A stretch of DNA of 64,000 nucleotides, from positions 28,383-92,382 of the forward strand of contig NZ_QRQC01000010.1 in the NCBI RefSeq assembly GCF_003475325.1, given 5' to 3'. Each line of letters begins with the position of its first letter. The stretch's first letter is position 1. Of the stretch, positions 7,828-16,445 are shown in pieces. This DNA is from Collinsella sp. AF33-16. GTDB lineage: Bacteria; Actinomycetota; Coriobacteriia; Coriobacteriales; Coriobacteriaceae. Below the pieces are notes generated by a model that was not told the DNA's origin, did no database searches, and saw only the letters and a program-made list of their open reading frames with translations. A program made the position numbers and the translations under genes.

Positions 7828-10572
7828 ATGTCTGAAAAGCGCCGTACCTTTGCCGTCATCGACGGCAACTCGCTCATGCATCGCGCCTTCCACGCCGTGC
7901 CGCCGACCATGAACGCGCCGGACGGTCGCCCCACCAACGCGATCTTTGGTTTTCTGAACATGTTCCTCAAGATGATCGATGCCTTTAATCCCGACGGCGT
8001 TGTCGTGGCGTTTGACAAGGGCAAGCCGCGCGTGCGTATGGAGATGCTGCCGCAGTACAAGGCGCAGCGCCCGCCCATGGACCCCGACCTGCACGCGCAG
8101 TTCCCCATGATCAAGGAGCTGCTCGCCGCGCTCAACGTGCCCATTTTGCAGTCCGAGGGCTGGGAAGGCGACGATATCCTGGGAACCATGGCGCGCCTGG
8201 GCGAGGAGGCCGGCTGCGACATGCTGCTGGTGACCGGCGACCGCGACATGTATCAGCTCGTGACCGAGCACGTCAACGTGGTCTCGACTCGCAAGGGCCT
8301 GTCCGACGTGGCGATCATGACGCCCGAGAGCGTGGACGACCTGTATCACGGCATCACGCCGGCGCTCGTGCCCGATTTTTACGGTCTGAAGGGCGATACG
8401 TCGGACAACATTCCCGGCGTACCGGGCATCGGCCCCAAAAAGGCGAGTGCGCTCATCGCGCAGTACGGCAGCCTTGACGAGGTCATCGCGCATGCTGACG
8501 AGGTCAAGGGCAAGATGGGAGAAAACCTGCGCGCACACATCGACGACGCGCTGCTGAGCCGTAAGGTGGCGACCATCCGCACCGATGCGCCCGTTGAGCT
8601 CGATTTTGAGGCGACGTCCTTCCCGGCGTTTTCCGCCGATGAGGTTTCCGCGGCGCTGGGCACGCTTGGTATCACCGCCATGCAGAACCGTTTCTTGGCG
8701 CTGATCGGCGGCGAGGGCGGGGCAGCTGCCAGCACGTTTGAGATTCCCGCCGTTTTGCGCGCAGCCGCCGGCGATGCTGGCGCGCTTGGTGCCGTTGCGG
8801 CTGAGGTCTCCCGCGTGATTGATGCCGGCGAGTGGGTCGCCGCCGTGGTGGACGATGACAAGGAAGAGGGCGCGCTCTTTGGGCTGACGCGCACGCTGTG
8901 GTTGGCGACGTCCAAGGGCCTGTTTGCGCTCGAGGAGGGCGACAGCGGTGCGGCGGCTGAGGTTGAGGGCTTCAACTTCGCCCACGGCGTGATTGCCGGC
9001 GTGCTCGCGCGTCTGTTTATGGAAGGCCGTGTGGCGAGCCCGGATATGAAGGCGCTTCTGCATGAGCTTTCGCCCATCGATTCTTCTGAGCTCGAGCTCA
9101 TGGATCCGCTGGCAGTCGATTCCACGCGCATCTTCGATACCGTTGTTGCCGCCTACCTGTTGGATTCCGACCGCTCCGAGTTTGACGAGGTGTATCTGGC
9201 CGATACGTATCTGCAGATGGCGCTGCCTGCGGCGCGCGGCGCAGAGGGTGCTGGCGAGGACGCTCCTGCGCCCGCCGCTCGCACGGCGGCCTTGACGCTG
9301 GCGCTGGTTGCACCGCTGCGTGACCGCATGGCCCGCGAGAACGCCGCCAACGTGTTCGATGGGATCGAGATGCCGCTCGTGCCGGTGCTTGCCAAGATGG
9401 AGCGCGCGGGCATGCTCGTGGACCCCGACCGCCTGCACAGTCTGTCCGAGGGCCTGGCGACCCAGATTGCCGATGTCGAGCGCAGCATTCGCGACCTGGC
9501 CGGCGACGAGACCTTTAACATCGGCAGCCCCATGCAACTCTCGCACGTGCTGTTTGATGTTATGGGACTTCCGACCAAGGGCCTCAAAAAGACCAAGCGC
9601 GGCTACTATTCGACCAACGCCAAGGTGCTGAGCGACCTTGCCCGCGACCACGAGATCGTGCGCCTGATTTTGGACTGGCGTGAGAAGTCCAAGATTAAGT
9701 CGACCTATCTGGACACGCTGGGCCCGCTGCGCCGTGGTGACGGGCGTGTGCACACCACGTACAACCAGACCATCACCGCGACGGGGCGTTTGTCTTCGAG
9801 CGACCCCAATCTGCAAAACATTCCGACGCGCTCGGAGCTGGGGCGTACCGTCAAGACGGCGTTCTCGGCGGGCGAGGGCAGCGTCTTTTTGGCGGTGGAC
9901 TACTCGCAGATCGAGCTGCGCCTGCTCGCGCATCTTTCGGGTGACGAGCACCTGGTGCGCGCCTTCAACGAGGGCGAGGACTTCCATGCCGAGACGGCCG
10001 CGCGCGTATTTGGCGTGCCGGTGTCCGAGGTGACACCCGACCTGCGTAGCCGCGCCAAGGCCGTGAACTTTGGCATCGTGTACGGTCAGCAGGCCTATGG
10101 TCTGTCGCAGTCGCTGCACATCTCGATGGCCGAGGCGCGCGATATGATCGATCGCTACTACGAGGCCTACCCGGGTGTGCGCACGTTCCTCGACAATGTG
10201 GTGGCGCGAGCCAAGCAGACGGGCTATGCCGAGACCATGTATGGCCGCAGACGCCATATTCCCGAGCTCAAGGCCAAAAACCCGCAACTCCGCGGCTTTG
10301 GCGAGCGCACGGCCATGAACCACCCCATGCAGGGCACCGCGGCCGACATCATCAAGATCGCCATGGCCCGCGTGAGCCGCCGCCTGGAAGAAGAGGGTTT
10401 TGCCGCCCACATGATCTTGCAGGTACACGACGAACTGGACTTTGAGTGCCCCGTCAACGAAGTCGAGCGCCTAACCACCATGGTCCGCGACGTCATGGAA
10501 CACGTAGTAGACCTCCGCGTACCGTTGATCGCCGAAGCCAGCACCGGCATAACCTGGGCCGACGCGAAATAG
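7828..10572 (+). CDS. polA: DNA polymerase I
   Basis: A 914-residue enzyme for Okazaki-fragment processing and repair. The N-terminal 5' nuclease (about 1-290) has FAVIDGNSLMHRAFHA, EGWEGDDILG and GLKGDTSDNIPGVPGIGPKKA. The C-terminal polymerase has DYSQIELRLLAHLSGD, the O helix RSRAKAVNFGIVYG and HDELDFEC. The middle domain (about 300-510) is very divergent, and the DTE-type acidic residues of the 3'-5' exonuclease are not visible, so proofreading is probably absent, as in Bacillus PolA. ATG 7828 follows AGCGAGG; the in-frame ATG at 7789 is less likely. Confidence 0.96.
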   Translation: MSEKRRTFAVIDGNSLMHRAFHAVPPTMNAPDGRPTNAIFGFLNMFLKMIDAFNPDGVVVAFDKGKPRVRMEMLPQYKAQRPPMDPDLHAQFPMIKELLAALNVPILQSEGWEGDDILGTMARLGEEAGCDMLLVTGDRDMYQLVTEHVNVVSTRKGLSDVAIMTPESVDDLYHGITPALVPDFYGLKGDTSDNIPGVPGIGPKKASALIAQYGSLDEVIAHADEVKGKMGENLRAHIDDALLSRKVATIRTDAPVELDFEATSFPAFSADEVSAALGTLGITAMQNRFLALIGGEGGAAASTFEIPAVLRAAAGDAGALGAVAAEVSRVIDAGEWVAAVVDDDKEEGALFGLTRTLWLATSKGLFALEEGDSGAAAEVEGFNFAHGVIAGVLARLFMEGRVASPDMKALLHELSPIDSSELELMDPLAVDSTRIFDTVVAAYLLDSDRSEFDEVYLADTYLQMALPAARGAEGAGEDAPAPAARTAALTLALVAPLRDRMARENAANVFDGIEMPLVPVLAKMERAGMLVDPDRLHSLSEGLATQIADVERSIRDLAGDETFNIGSPMQLSHVLFDVMGLPTKGLKKTKRGYYSTNAKVLSDLARDHEIVRLILDWREKSKIKSTYLDTLGPLRRGDGRVHTTYNQTITATGRLSSSDPNLQNIPTRSELGRTVKTAFSAGEGSVFLAVDYSQIELRLLAHLSGDEHLVRAFNEGEDFHAETAARVFGVPVSEVTPDLRSRAKAVNFGIVYGQQAYGLSQSLHISMAEARDMIDRYYEAYPGVRTFLDNVVARAKQTGYAETMYGRRRHIPELKAKNPQLRGFGERTAMNHPMQGTAADIIKIAMARVSRRLEEEGFAAHMILQVHDELDFECPVNEVERLTTMVRDVMEHVVDLRVPLIAEASTGITWADAK

Positions 10573-10620
10573 GGAAGCACTCCGTAAGGCAAGCTCGCCC
10601 AAGACGCAAGCCCCCACATA

Positions 10621-10663
10621 CTTAAGATTTGGGACAAACACTACTGATTAATTTGTCCCACAG
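10621..10663. repeat. Palindromic repeat CTTAAGATTTGGGACAAA family, copy 1
   Basis: CTTAAGATTTGGGACAAA, a 5-6 nt spacer, then CTGATTAATTTGTCCCA. A second copy lies at 22784-22825. GGGACAAA pairs with TTTGTCCC. Confidence 0.75.
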
Positions 10664-10672
10664 TAACCAAAA

Positions 10673-10709
10673 CAGAGGGGAGCCCCTTCCAACAAGGGGC
10701 TCCCCTCTG
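10673..10709. terminator. Strong hairpin, probable terminator for the minus-strand HAD gene
   Basis: A perfect 16-bp stem (10673-10688 with 10694-10709) with a 5-nt loop. On the minus strand it is followed by TTTTGG; on the plus strand no T-run follows. It may also protect polA mRNA ends. Confidence 0.65.
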
Positions 10710-10777
10710 CTCAAATCATTTCAGCTAAGTATCTAGACACTCAAGACGCCATCTTGGCGGCAGGAAAGTAAACCTAG

Positions 10778-10905
10778 GACCTGGCCGGGCGGCGCGGATT
10801 AGTTTTTCGTAGATTCCGCACGAGCCGGAAAGCACTTAATGTGCTTTCCGAGCGAGCCCAGGACCTGACCGAACGAAAAACTAATCCGCGCCGCCCGGCC
10901 AGGTC
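10778..10905 (+). ncRNA. Candidate structured RNA family 1, copy 1 (perfect 32-bp stem around conserved core)
   Basis: The left arm (10778-10809) and right arm (10874-10905) are perfectly complementary over 32 bp. They enclose a 64-nt core: GATTCCGCACGAGCC, a 10-bp hairpin with loop TTAAT, then GCGAGCCCAGGACCTGACCGA. The core nearly matches that at 57978-58040 while the arms differ entirely. Function and promoter are unknown. It could be a small RNA, a cis-acting RNA or a DNA cruciform. Confidence 0.55.
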
Positions 10906-10917
10906 CGACGTGCCACG

Positions 10918-11745
10918 TTACCGAGCCGCCAAGATAGCGTCGATGAGCGTCAGTACGCCCCCGTCGTTGTTGCTCGGAATACGCCACTTGGCATGCGCGT
11001 TCATATGCTCCTCGGCATTGTCCACGATAAAGCTGTGACCGACGCGCTCAAGCATGGGGATGTCGTTGTACGTATCGCCCACGGCAGCGGCGTCGGCGAT
11101 ATCGATGCCCAGGCGCTCGCAGAGATGTGCTACGCCCGACCCCTTGTCGACGCCCAGATTCATAAAGTCGATCCACTCGCGGCCCGCATTGGTGACGTAG
11201 AGTTTGTCCGAGAACTCGGGGCTGTAGTCCTCGCGAAACGCTGGCTCGGCATCGTAGGCGGGGAAGAAGATCGAAATCTTGTTAGACTCGATGTCAATGC
11301 CCTCAAAGCTATCGACGTAGTTGATCGTGTTGTAGTAGACGCTGATCTCGTCGTGGTATTGATGATCGCGGGCAAGTACATAGAACTCGTCGAAGCAGCA
11401 CAGGACGGGGACAGCGCGCGAATCCTCCGAGGCGCGGCTCAAGACCTGCTGATACAGCGCCACGTCGATAGTGCTCTTATAGATATAGTTGCCGCGGTAG
11501 ATAACGCACGCGCCGTTATCGGGGCAAAAAGCGATGCGGCTCTTGATGTCCTCAAACATCTCCTCGAGTTTGGGGGCGGGGCGTCCGCTGGCGGGGCAGA
11601 ACACGATGCCAGCCTCGGCGAGCTTGTCCAGGCGCTCGTCGAGGCCCTGAGGCAGCACGCGCTCGTCGGTCAGTAACGTCTTGTCCATATCGACAGCGAG
11701 AATCTTAATGTTGCCGATGTTGGCGTCTGATTCGTAAGTCTGCAT
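10918..11745 (-). CDS. HAD-superfamily Cof-type phosphatase
   Basis: A 275-residue phosphohydrolase of HAD subclass IIB. Motif I is LAVDMDKTLL (nucleophile Asp), motif II is CPASGRP, and motif III/IV is AAAVGDTYNDIPML with the magnesium aspartates. Relatives dephosphorylate sugar phosphates, flavin precursors or nucleotides; the substrate is not predictable. The ATG at 11745 follows GAAAGG. The last codons (DAILAAR) lie inside an imperfect 17-bp inverted repeat (10925-10941 with 10745-10761) that flanks the structured element. Confidence 0.88.
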   Translation of the reverse strand: MQTYESDANIGNIKILAVDMDKTLLTDERVLPQGLDERLDKLAEAGIVFCPASGRPAPKLEEMFEDIKSRIAFCPDNGACVIYRGNYIYKSTIDVALYQQVLSRASEDSRAVPVLCCFDEFYVLARDHQYHDEISVYYNTINYVDSFEGIDIESNKISIFFPAYDAEPAFREDYSPEFSDKLYVTNAGREWIDFMNLGVDKGSGVAHLCERLGIDIADAAAVGDTYNDIPMLERVGHSFIVDNAEEHMNAHAKWRIPSNNDGGVLTLIDAILAAR

Positions 11746-12019
11746 AAAACGCGCCTTTCGGTTTCCAGAATGTTTCGGGTGATTGACCCTCTACTTGATA
11801 GTCGGGCGTATTTTCGCAGGATTGGCGCATATTTGCATCATCATTCACAAAGTAATGAAAAAACTTTTCAGAAATTTGAATTTGTCGCTTGTACAGCAGG
11901 CACTTTAGCGTAATATAGCGACCATCGAAAACGGAGACGGAAAAACAACCGCTTACCGAGGAAAAGGTACCGTTTACGATATTAGAATTGCGCCCGGCGA
12001 TAGGTGAAAGGAGAGGCAG

Positions 12020-12094
12020 ATGCAGTTCGTAAAGATTATCACTACTGCAGACAATGCCATCCGACGCCAGCGCGCAATTTCCCGACGACGATAA
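12020..12094 (+). CDS. Arg-rich 24-residue leader peptide upstream of argG (putative)
   Basis: A short ORF preceded by GAAAGGAGAGGC, a strong Shine-Dalgarno sequence with good spacing. The peptide starts MQFVKIITTADN and ends RRQRAISRRR followed by TAA. Six of the last ten residues are arginine, the final three all CGA codons. It lies 206 nt before argG on the same strand and is followed immediately by a hairpin. This is the classic layout of an amino-acid attenuator responding to charged tRNA-Arg. It is an inference from position and codon content, not a recognised family. Confidence 0.6.
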   Translation: MQFVKIITTADNAIRRQRAISRRR

Positions 12095-12142
12095 CAATCG
12101 TCTCTGTCCGCATGGGGCTAAATGCCCCAACAGAGTCATTTT
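12087..12142 (+). promoter_or_regulatory. Candidate arginine attenuator hairpins
   Basis: The Arg codons themselves can form a hairpin (GACGAT 12087-12092 with ATCGTC 12097-12102). A second stem, CTCTGT plus GGGGC with loop TAAAT, pairs with GCCCC plus ACAGAG (12102-12135) and is followed by TCATTTT. The two share base 12102, so they may compete. A ribosome stalled on the CGA codons would open the first stem. Confidence 0.5.
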
Positions 12143-12300
12143 GAGGTCGTTGGGTTTTAGCACGACATTGCTGCATGTTTCTAGGGCATGTATGTGCTGA
12201 TTTTTGCTATTTAACCTGATATTGCACGGTTTTTGACCTCGAAATGACTTGCAACTGACCGATGTTCTAACTAGCTACCAAGGGCGAAAGGAAACAGCCA

Positions 12301-13526
12301 TGAGCAAGGAAAAAGTCGTTCTCGCATATTCCGGTGGTCTTGATACATCCGTATGTGTCAAGTGGCTTCAGGACGAGAAGAATCTTGATGTCGTTTGCGT
12401 CTGCGGTAACGTGGGCCAGGAGGAGACCGGCCTGGATGCCAAGAAGCAGAAGGCGCTCGACCTGGGCGTTCTGGATTGTCAGGTGCTCGACTTGCGCGAC
12501 GAGTTCTCCGATGAGTTCCTGACCAAGGCCATCGCGGCCAACTCCATGTACGAGAACAAGTACCCGCTGCTCTCCGCCCTGTCCCGCCCGCTGCTCGCCA
12601 AGAAGCTCGTCGAGGTTGCTCACGAGTTTGGCGCGACCTACGTCGCCCACGGCTGCACCGGCAAAGGTAACGACCAGGTCCGTTTTGAGGCTGCCGTCAA
12701 GGCGCTCGACCCCGAGCTCAAGGTTATCGCCCCGGTTCGCGAGTGGGATCTGAAGTGCCGTCCGGACGAGGTCGCCTACGCCCACGCCCACAACGTGCCG
12801 GTTCCCGAGGGTACCAACGACAACCCCTATTCCATCGACGACAACCTGTGGGGTCGCGCCATTGAGTGCGGTCACCTGGAGGATCCCTGGAACGAGCCGC
12901 TCGACGACGCCTGGGTTATGACCAAGAACCCCGAGGATACGCCCGACGCCCCGACCTACACCGAGATTGAGTTTGAGGCGGGCAAGCCCGTCGCCGTCGA
13001 CGGCAAGAAGATGAAGCTCTCCGAGATCGTCATCGTCCTTAACAAGATTTCCGGCGACAATGGCTTTGGTCGCCTGGACCTGGTCGAGGATCGTCTGGTG
13101 GGCCTCAAGAGCCGCGAGTGCTATGAGGTCCCCGGCGCCCTGACGCTTATCACCGCCCACAAGGCGCTCGAGGACATTTGCGTTGAGGGCGACCTGCTCA
13201 AGGAGAAGATTAAGCTTGAGCAGGATTGGGCCACCGCCGTGTATAACGGCCAGTGGTACAGCCCGCTCAAAAACGCGCTCGATGCCTTTATGGCCGACAC
13301 CCAGAAGTTCGTGACCGGCACCGTCCGTCTGAAGTTCTTTAAGGGCAACTGCCATGTCGTCGGCCGCAAGAGCCCCTTCAGCCTCTACGATTACGGCCTG
13401 GCCACCTACGACCGCGACACCACGTTTGATGAGAAGGCCAGCGCCGGCTTTATCGAGATCGATACGCTGTCGCTCAAGACGTGGGCTAAGGTCCAGGGTC
13501 CCAGCTCCGCTGCAGCCCAGGCCTAA
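12301..13526 (+). CDS. argG: Argininosuccinate synthase
   Basis: Condenses citrulline and aspartate with ATP in arginine synthesis. The N-terminal P-loop is LAYSGGLDTSVCVKWL. Further family blocks are YVAHGCTGKGNDQVRFE and NDNPYSIDDNLWGR. At 408 residues the length is typical. The ATG at 12301 follows GAAAGGAAACAGCC. The long leader carries a candidate Arg-rich peptide and hairpin. argH follows after a terminator and a small ORF, so the two genes are neighbours but probably not one simple transcript. Confidence 0.97.
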
Positions 13527-13679
13527 GGCTTCTCTTCCTTGGTATCCGCGCGGCCCATCCGCGTGATACATAACGGGCGCACGGGGTCCCTACCTTTCGT
13601 TATGCTTGCTGACACTTCTTAACATCGGTGGCCCCTACGTTCCGCCCGCATATATGATGCCGCATCTGCGGCTGAGTCC

Positions 13680-13714
13680 GAGCCCCGCCGGGGTTGTCCG
13701 GCGGGGCTCTTTCT
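13680..13714 (+). terminator. Rho-independent terminator after argG
   Basis: GAGCCCCGCCGG pairs with CCGGCGGGGCTC (12 bp) and runs into TTTCT. Confidence 0.8.
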
Positions 13715-13761
13715 ATCAATTTGGCGGCTCTGCGCCTATATATATCTGAGGAGTACCTACT

Positions 13762-13932
13762 ATGTTTGACGCTATTGCACACTCTTTGCTTTCTCTTGCC
13801 CCCGAGCTCGATACCGCCAAGGTGGAGGAGGTCCCCATGAGCCTGAAGGCCTGGATTGACGCCTCGCAGGGTAACCTCAGGAGGGAATCCATGGGCGCCA
13901 AGTGCATGGTGCGTCACTTCTTCGCTATTTAG
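13762..13932 (+). CDS. Small hypothetical protein, 56 residues
   Basis: A short ORF between argG and argH with CTGAGGAGTACCTACT before the ATG, a good ribosome-binding site at proper spacing. It begins MFDAIAHSLLSLAPELDT and ends MVRHFFAI, with a charged, amphipathic middle. The argG terminator lies upstream, so it would need its own promoter or read-through. It is not recognised as a family. It may be a real small protein or a translated leader for argH. Confidence 0.45.
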   Translation: MFDAIAHSLLSLAPELDTAKVEEVPMSLKAWIDASQGNLRRESMGAKCMVRHFFAI

Positions 13933-14050
13933 CTTGTCAGCCTCGCGCACGGTGGGGAATGTGTAAAACTAGCGGTTGATAAATCGCTTTAGCGATATGG
14001 CGCATTGCTTTGGGCGCTTGTTTTGGTATTTGGAGAAAGGGGACGGTTCC

Positions 14051-15481
14051 ATGGCTCTTTGGGGCGGTCGTTTTGAGGCGGGCGTGGCCGAGGTCACGCA
14101 GGAGTTTGGCGCGTCGCTGCCGGTCGACAAACATCTCTATAAGCAGGATATCGCCGGCTCTAAGGCGCATGCCAAAATGCTGGCGGCCCAGGGCATCATC
14201 AGTGCCGAGGACGAGCAAGCGATTGCCAAGGGCCTGACTGGAATCGAACAGGATATCGATGCCGGCAACTTCACCTTCGACATCAACGACGAAGACATTC
14301 ATATGTCCATCGAGAGCGAGCTGACGCGTCGCATCGGCGAGGCCGGTAAGCGCTTGCATACCGGACGTTCGCGCAACGACCAGGTGGCGACCGACACACG
14401 CCTGGGCGTCAAGGCGCTGGCCAAGGAGCTCATGGAGGCCAATCTTGAGCTGCGCCATGTGCTGGTGGATGCGGCTAAGAAGTACGACAAGGTGATTCTG
14501 CCGGGCTACACGCACATGCAGCACGCTCAGCCCGTGCTGCTGTCGCATCATCTGCTGGCGTATTCCTGGATGTTCGCGCGTGACTTTACGCGCCTGAAGG
14601 CCGCCTTTGATGCCGCCGACAACTGCCCGCTGGGTGCTGCCGCACTTGCCGGTACGAGCTATCCGCTCGATCGTCAGATGACGGCTGCCGAGCTTGGCTT
14701 TGCGGGCGTGATTCCCAACTCGCTCGATGCGGTTTCCGACCGCGATTTCCTGCTCGATCTGCATTACGCCGGCTCCGTCATGGCCATGCACCTGTCGCGT
14801 CTTTCCGAGGAGATCGTGCTGTGGTCGAGCTCCGAATTTGGCTTTATCACGCTTTCCGACTCGTACTCCACCGGCTCGTCCATCATGCCGCAGAAGAAGA
14901 ATCCCGACTTTGCCGAGCTTATCCGCGGCAAGAGCGGCCGTGTGTATGGCAACCTGGTGCAGCTGCTCGTGACCATGAAGGGCCTGCCGCTTGCTTATAA
15001 CAAGGACTTGCAGGAGGACAAGGAGGGCGCGCTCGATACCGCCCATACGCTCATGCAGTGCCTGTCGGTTATGGCCGGTATGATTTCGACTTGGACCGTC
15101 AACGAGGATGCCATGGCGTGCGAGTGCGGCGTGGGACACCTTGCCGCCACCGATGTTGCCGATTACCTGGCTAAGCGTGGTCTGCCGTTCCGCGAGGCAC
15201 ATGCCGTGGTGGGCCATCTGGTCCTGATGTGTGAGAAGCGTAGCTGCAATCTTGAGGACCTGCCGTTTGAGGTGTTCCAGGAGGCAAGCCCGCTCTTTGA
15301 ACGCGATATTACCGAGGCGCTCGACATCCCCTCAATTGTCGCCGCGCGTACGACCGAGGGCGGTACCGCCCCTGCCGCCGTTGCCGTACAGCTGGATCGT
15401 GCCGAGGCACAGCTCGTGGCCGACGAAGGCGTGTTTGGATCGCTGACCAAGGTCTTCGAGATGGGCCACGGGGCAAAGTAA
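14051..15481 (+). CDS. argH: Argininosuccinate lyase
   Basis: Splits argininosuccinate to arginine and fumarate, the last step of arginine synthesis. The N-terminus LWGGRFEAGVAEVTQEF, HTGRSRNDQVATD and the fumarase-superfamily signature GSSIMPQKKNPD are clear. TYPLDR-type residues appear as SYPLDRQMTAAELGF. At 476 residues it is normal length. The ATG at 14051 follows AGAAAGGGGAC. A wobble-rich terminator follows at 15533-15567. Confidence 0.97.
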   Translation: MALWGGRFEAGVAEVTQEFGASLPVDKHLYKQDIAGSKAHAKMLAAQGIISAEDEQAIAKGLTGIEQDIDAGNFTFDINDEDIHMSIESELTRRIGEAGKRLHTGRSRNDQVATDTRLGVKALAKELMEANLELRHVLVDAAKKYDKVILPGYTHMQHAQPVLLSHHLLAYSWMFARDFTRLKAAFDAADNCPLGAAALAGTSYPLDRQMTAAELGFAGVIPNSLDAVSDRDFLLDLHYAGSVMAMHLSRLSEEIVLWSSSEFGFITLSDSYSTGSSIMPQKKNPDFAELIRGKSGRVYGNLVQLLVTMKGLPLAYNKDLQEDKEGALDTAHTLMQCLSVMAGMISTWTVNEDAMACECGVGHLAATDVADYLAKRGLPFREAHAVVGHLVLMCEKRSCNLEDLPFEVFQEASPLFERDITEALDIPSIVAARTTEGGTAPAAVAVQLDRAEAQLVADEGVFGSLTKVFEMGHGAK

Positions 15482-15532
15482 GAGTCTGGCTAAAGCTGCT
15501 TGGCCATTTATTGATAAATCGTTTTTGCTTTT

Positions 15533-15567
15533 ACGGGCGTCTGCTGATGTGGGCGTCCGTATTTTGT
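15533..15567 (+). terminator. Terminator after argH
   Basis: ACGGGCGTCT (15533-15542) pairs, using three G-U pairs, with GGGCGTCCGT (15551-15560), followed by ATTTTGTT. Confidence 0.6.
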
Positions 15568-15865
15568 TGTAATGGGGGAGGGGCTTGTCGAGAACTTCTG
15601 TAGGACCTTTGGGCAGGTTGTGAAGGGGGTACGTTCACAGGCGGCAACCGACCGTCCGCTCGGTTCGGTGCGGTTGATGGGCAGTCGGATGGTACTCTAA
15701 TCGGGCTTCGAAACAGAAGTGACACATATGGAACGCTTCAATTAATTGCAGCGCTTCAATAAACAGCTTTTTGTTTAACTGCAGCTAAAACTCTGTTACG
15801 ATGCAGTCCAGGCGAGTGCCGGAATGGGACTTGGGCACGCGCGAACCTACTTGAAAGGCTACCTT
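15568..15865 (+). other. Intergenic region upstream of ndk
   Basis: No gene is seen. Near its 3' end CGCTTCAAT is repeated directly (starting about 15734 and 15752), followed by an A/T-rich stretch and a possible -10 TACGAT near 15797. The repeats could be an operator for ndk; this is weak. Confidence 0.35.
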
Positions 15866-16270
15866 ATGGCTATCGAGAAGACCTTCATCATGATTAAGCC
15901 CGACGCCGTGCGCGATCGCAAGATCGGCGAGATCGTTGCTCGCATTGAGCGCAGCGGCCTTGTCATCGAGCGCATGGAGATGACTACGCTCGAGCGCGCT
16001 ACCGTCGAGGAGCACTACGCTCATCTGGCCGACAAGCCCTTCTTTGGCGGTCTCTGCGACTTTATGACGAGCGGTCCGGTCGTCAAGATGGTCGTTTCCG
16101 GTCTCTCCGCTGTTTCCAAGATGCGCACCCTTATGGGCGCTACCAACCCGCTTGATGCTGCGCCCGGCACCATTCGCGGCGACTTCGCTGTCGATGTCAA
16201 CGCCAACGTGATCCACGGCTCCGACTGCCTGGAGAACGCCGAGATCGAGATCAAGCGCTTCTTTGGCTAA
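15866..16270 (+). CDS. ndk: Nucleoside diphosphate kinase
   Basis: Transfers gamma-phosphate between nucleoside triphosphates and diphosphates through a phosphohistidine. The active-site motif is NVIHGSDCLENAE with His117. The N-terminal FIMIKPDAVRD and the GATNPLDAAPGTIRGDF block are diagnostic. At 134 residues it is typical. The ATG at 15866 follows TTGAAAGGC. It is monocistronic, ended by the strong terminator at 16309-16345. Confidence 0.97.
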   Translation: MAIEKTFIMIKPDAVRDRKIGEIVARIERSGLVIERMEMTTLERATVEEHYAHLADKPFFGGLCDFMTSGPVVKMVVSGLSAVSKMRTLMGATNPLDAAPGTIRGDFAVDVNANVIHGSDCLENAEIEIKRFFG

Positions 16271-16308
16271 ACCAGCTTTGACTCCTTAAAGCTGTTAGCG
16301 TGTGGCTT

Positions 16309-16345
16309 GGGCGCCGCGGAATTCCAACCGCGGCGCCCTTTTATT
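16309..16345 (+). terminator. Terminator after ndk
   Basis: An 11-bp GC-rich stem (GGGCGCCGCGG with CCGCGGCGCCC) is followed by TTTTATT. Confidence 0.9.
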
Positions 16346-16384
16346 CCGGTAGATTTTTGGTAAACGCATAGAAAACTACTAAAG

Positions 16385-16418
16385 AGCCCCGTCCGGATGT
16401 TTCTTCCGGGCGGGGGCT
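16385..16418 (-). terminator. Terminator of rpiB (minus strand)
   Basis: On the minus strand AGCCCCC...CCGGA pairs back to TCCGG...GGGGCT and is followed by CTTTAGTAGTTTT. It lies just beyond the rpiB stop. Confidence 0.65.
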
Positions 16419-16445
16419 GGCGCTAGCGTATGGCTTTGTAAGTCT

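Noticed and set aside
7717..10428. A 903-codon open frame antisense to polA
   Set aside because: GC-rich shadow of polA. It has no recognisable domain, is rich in H, R and G, and lies wholly opposite a clear gene.
12267..13571. A 434-codon frame antisense to argG
   Set aside because: Shadow frame caused by codon bias of argG; no ribosome-binding site or motif.
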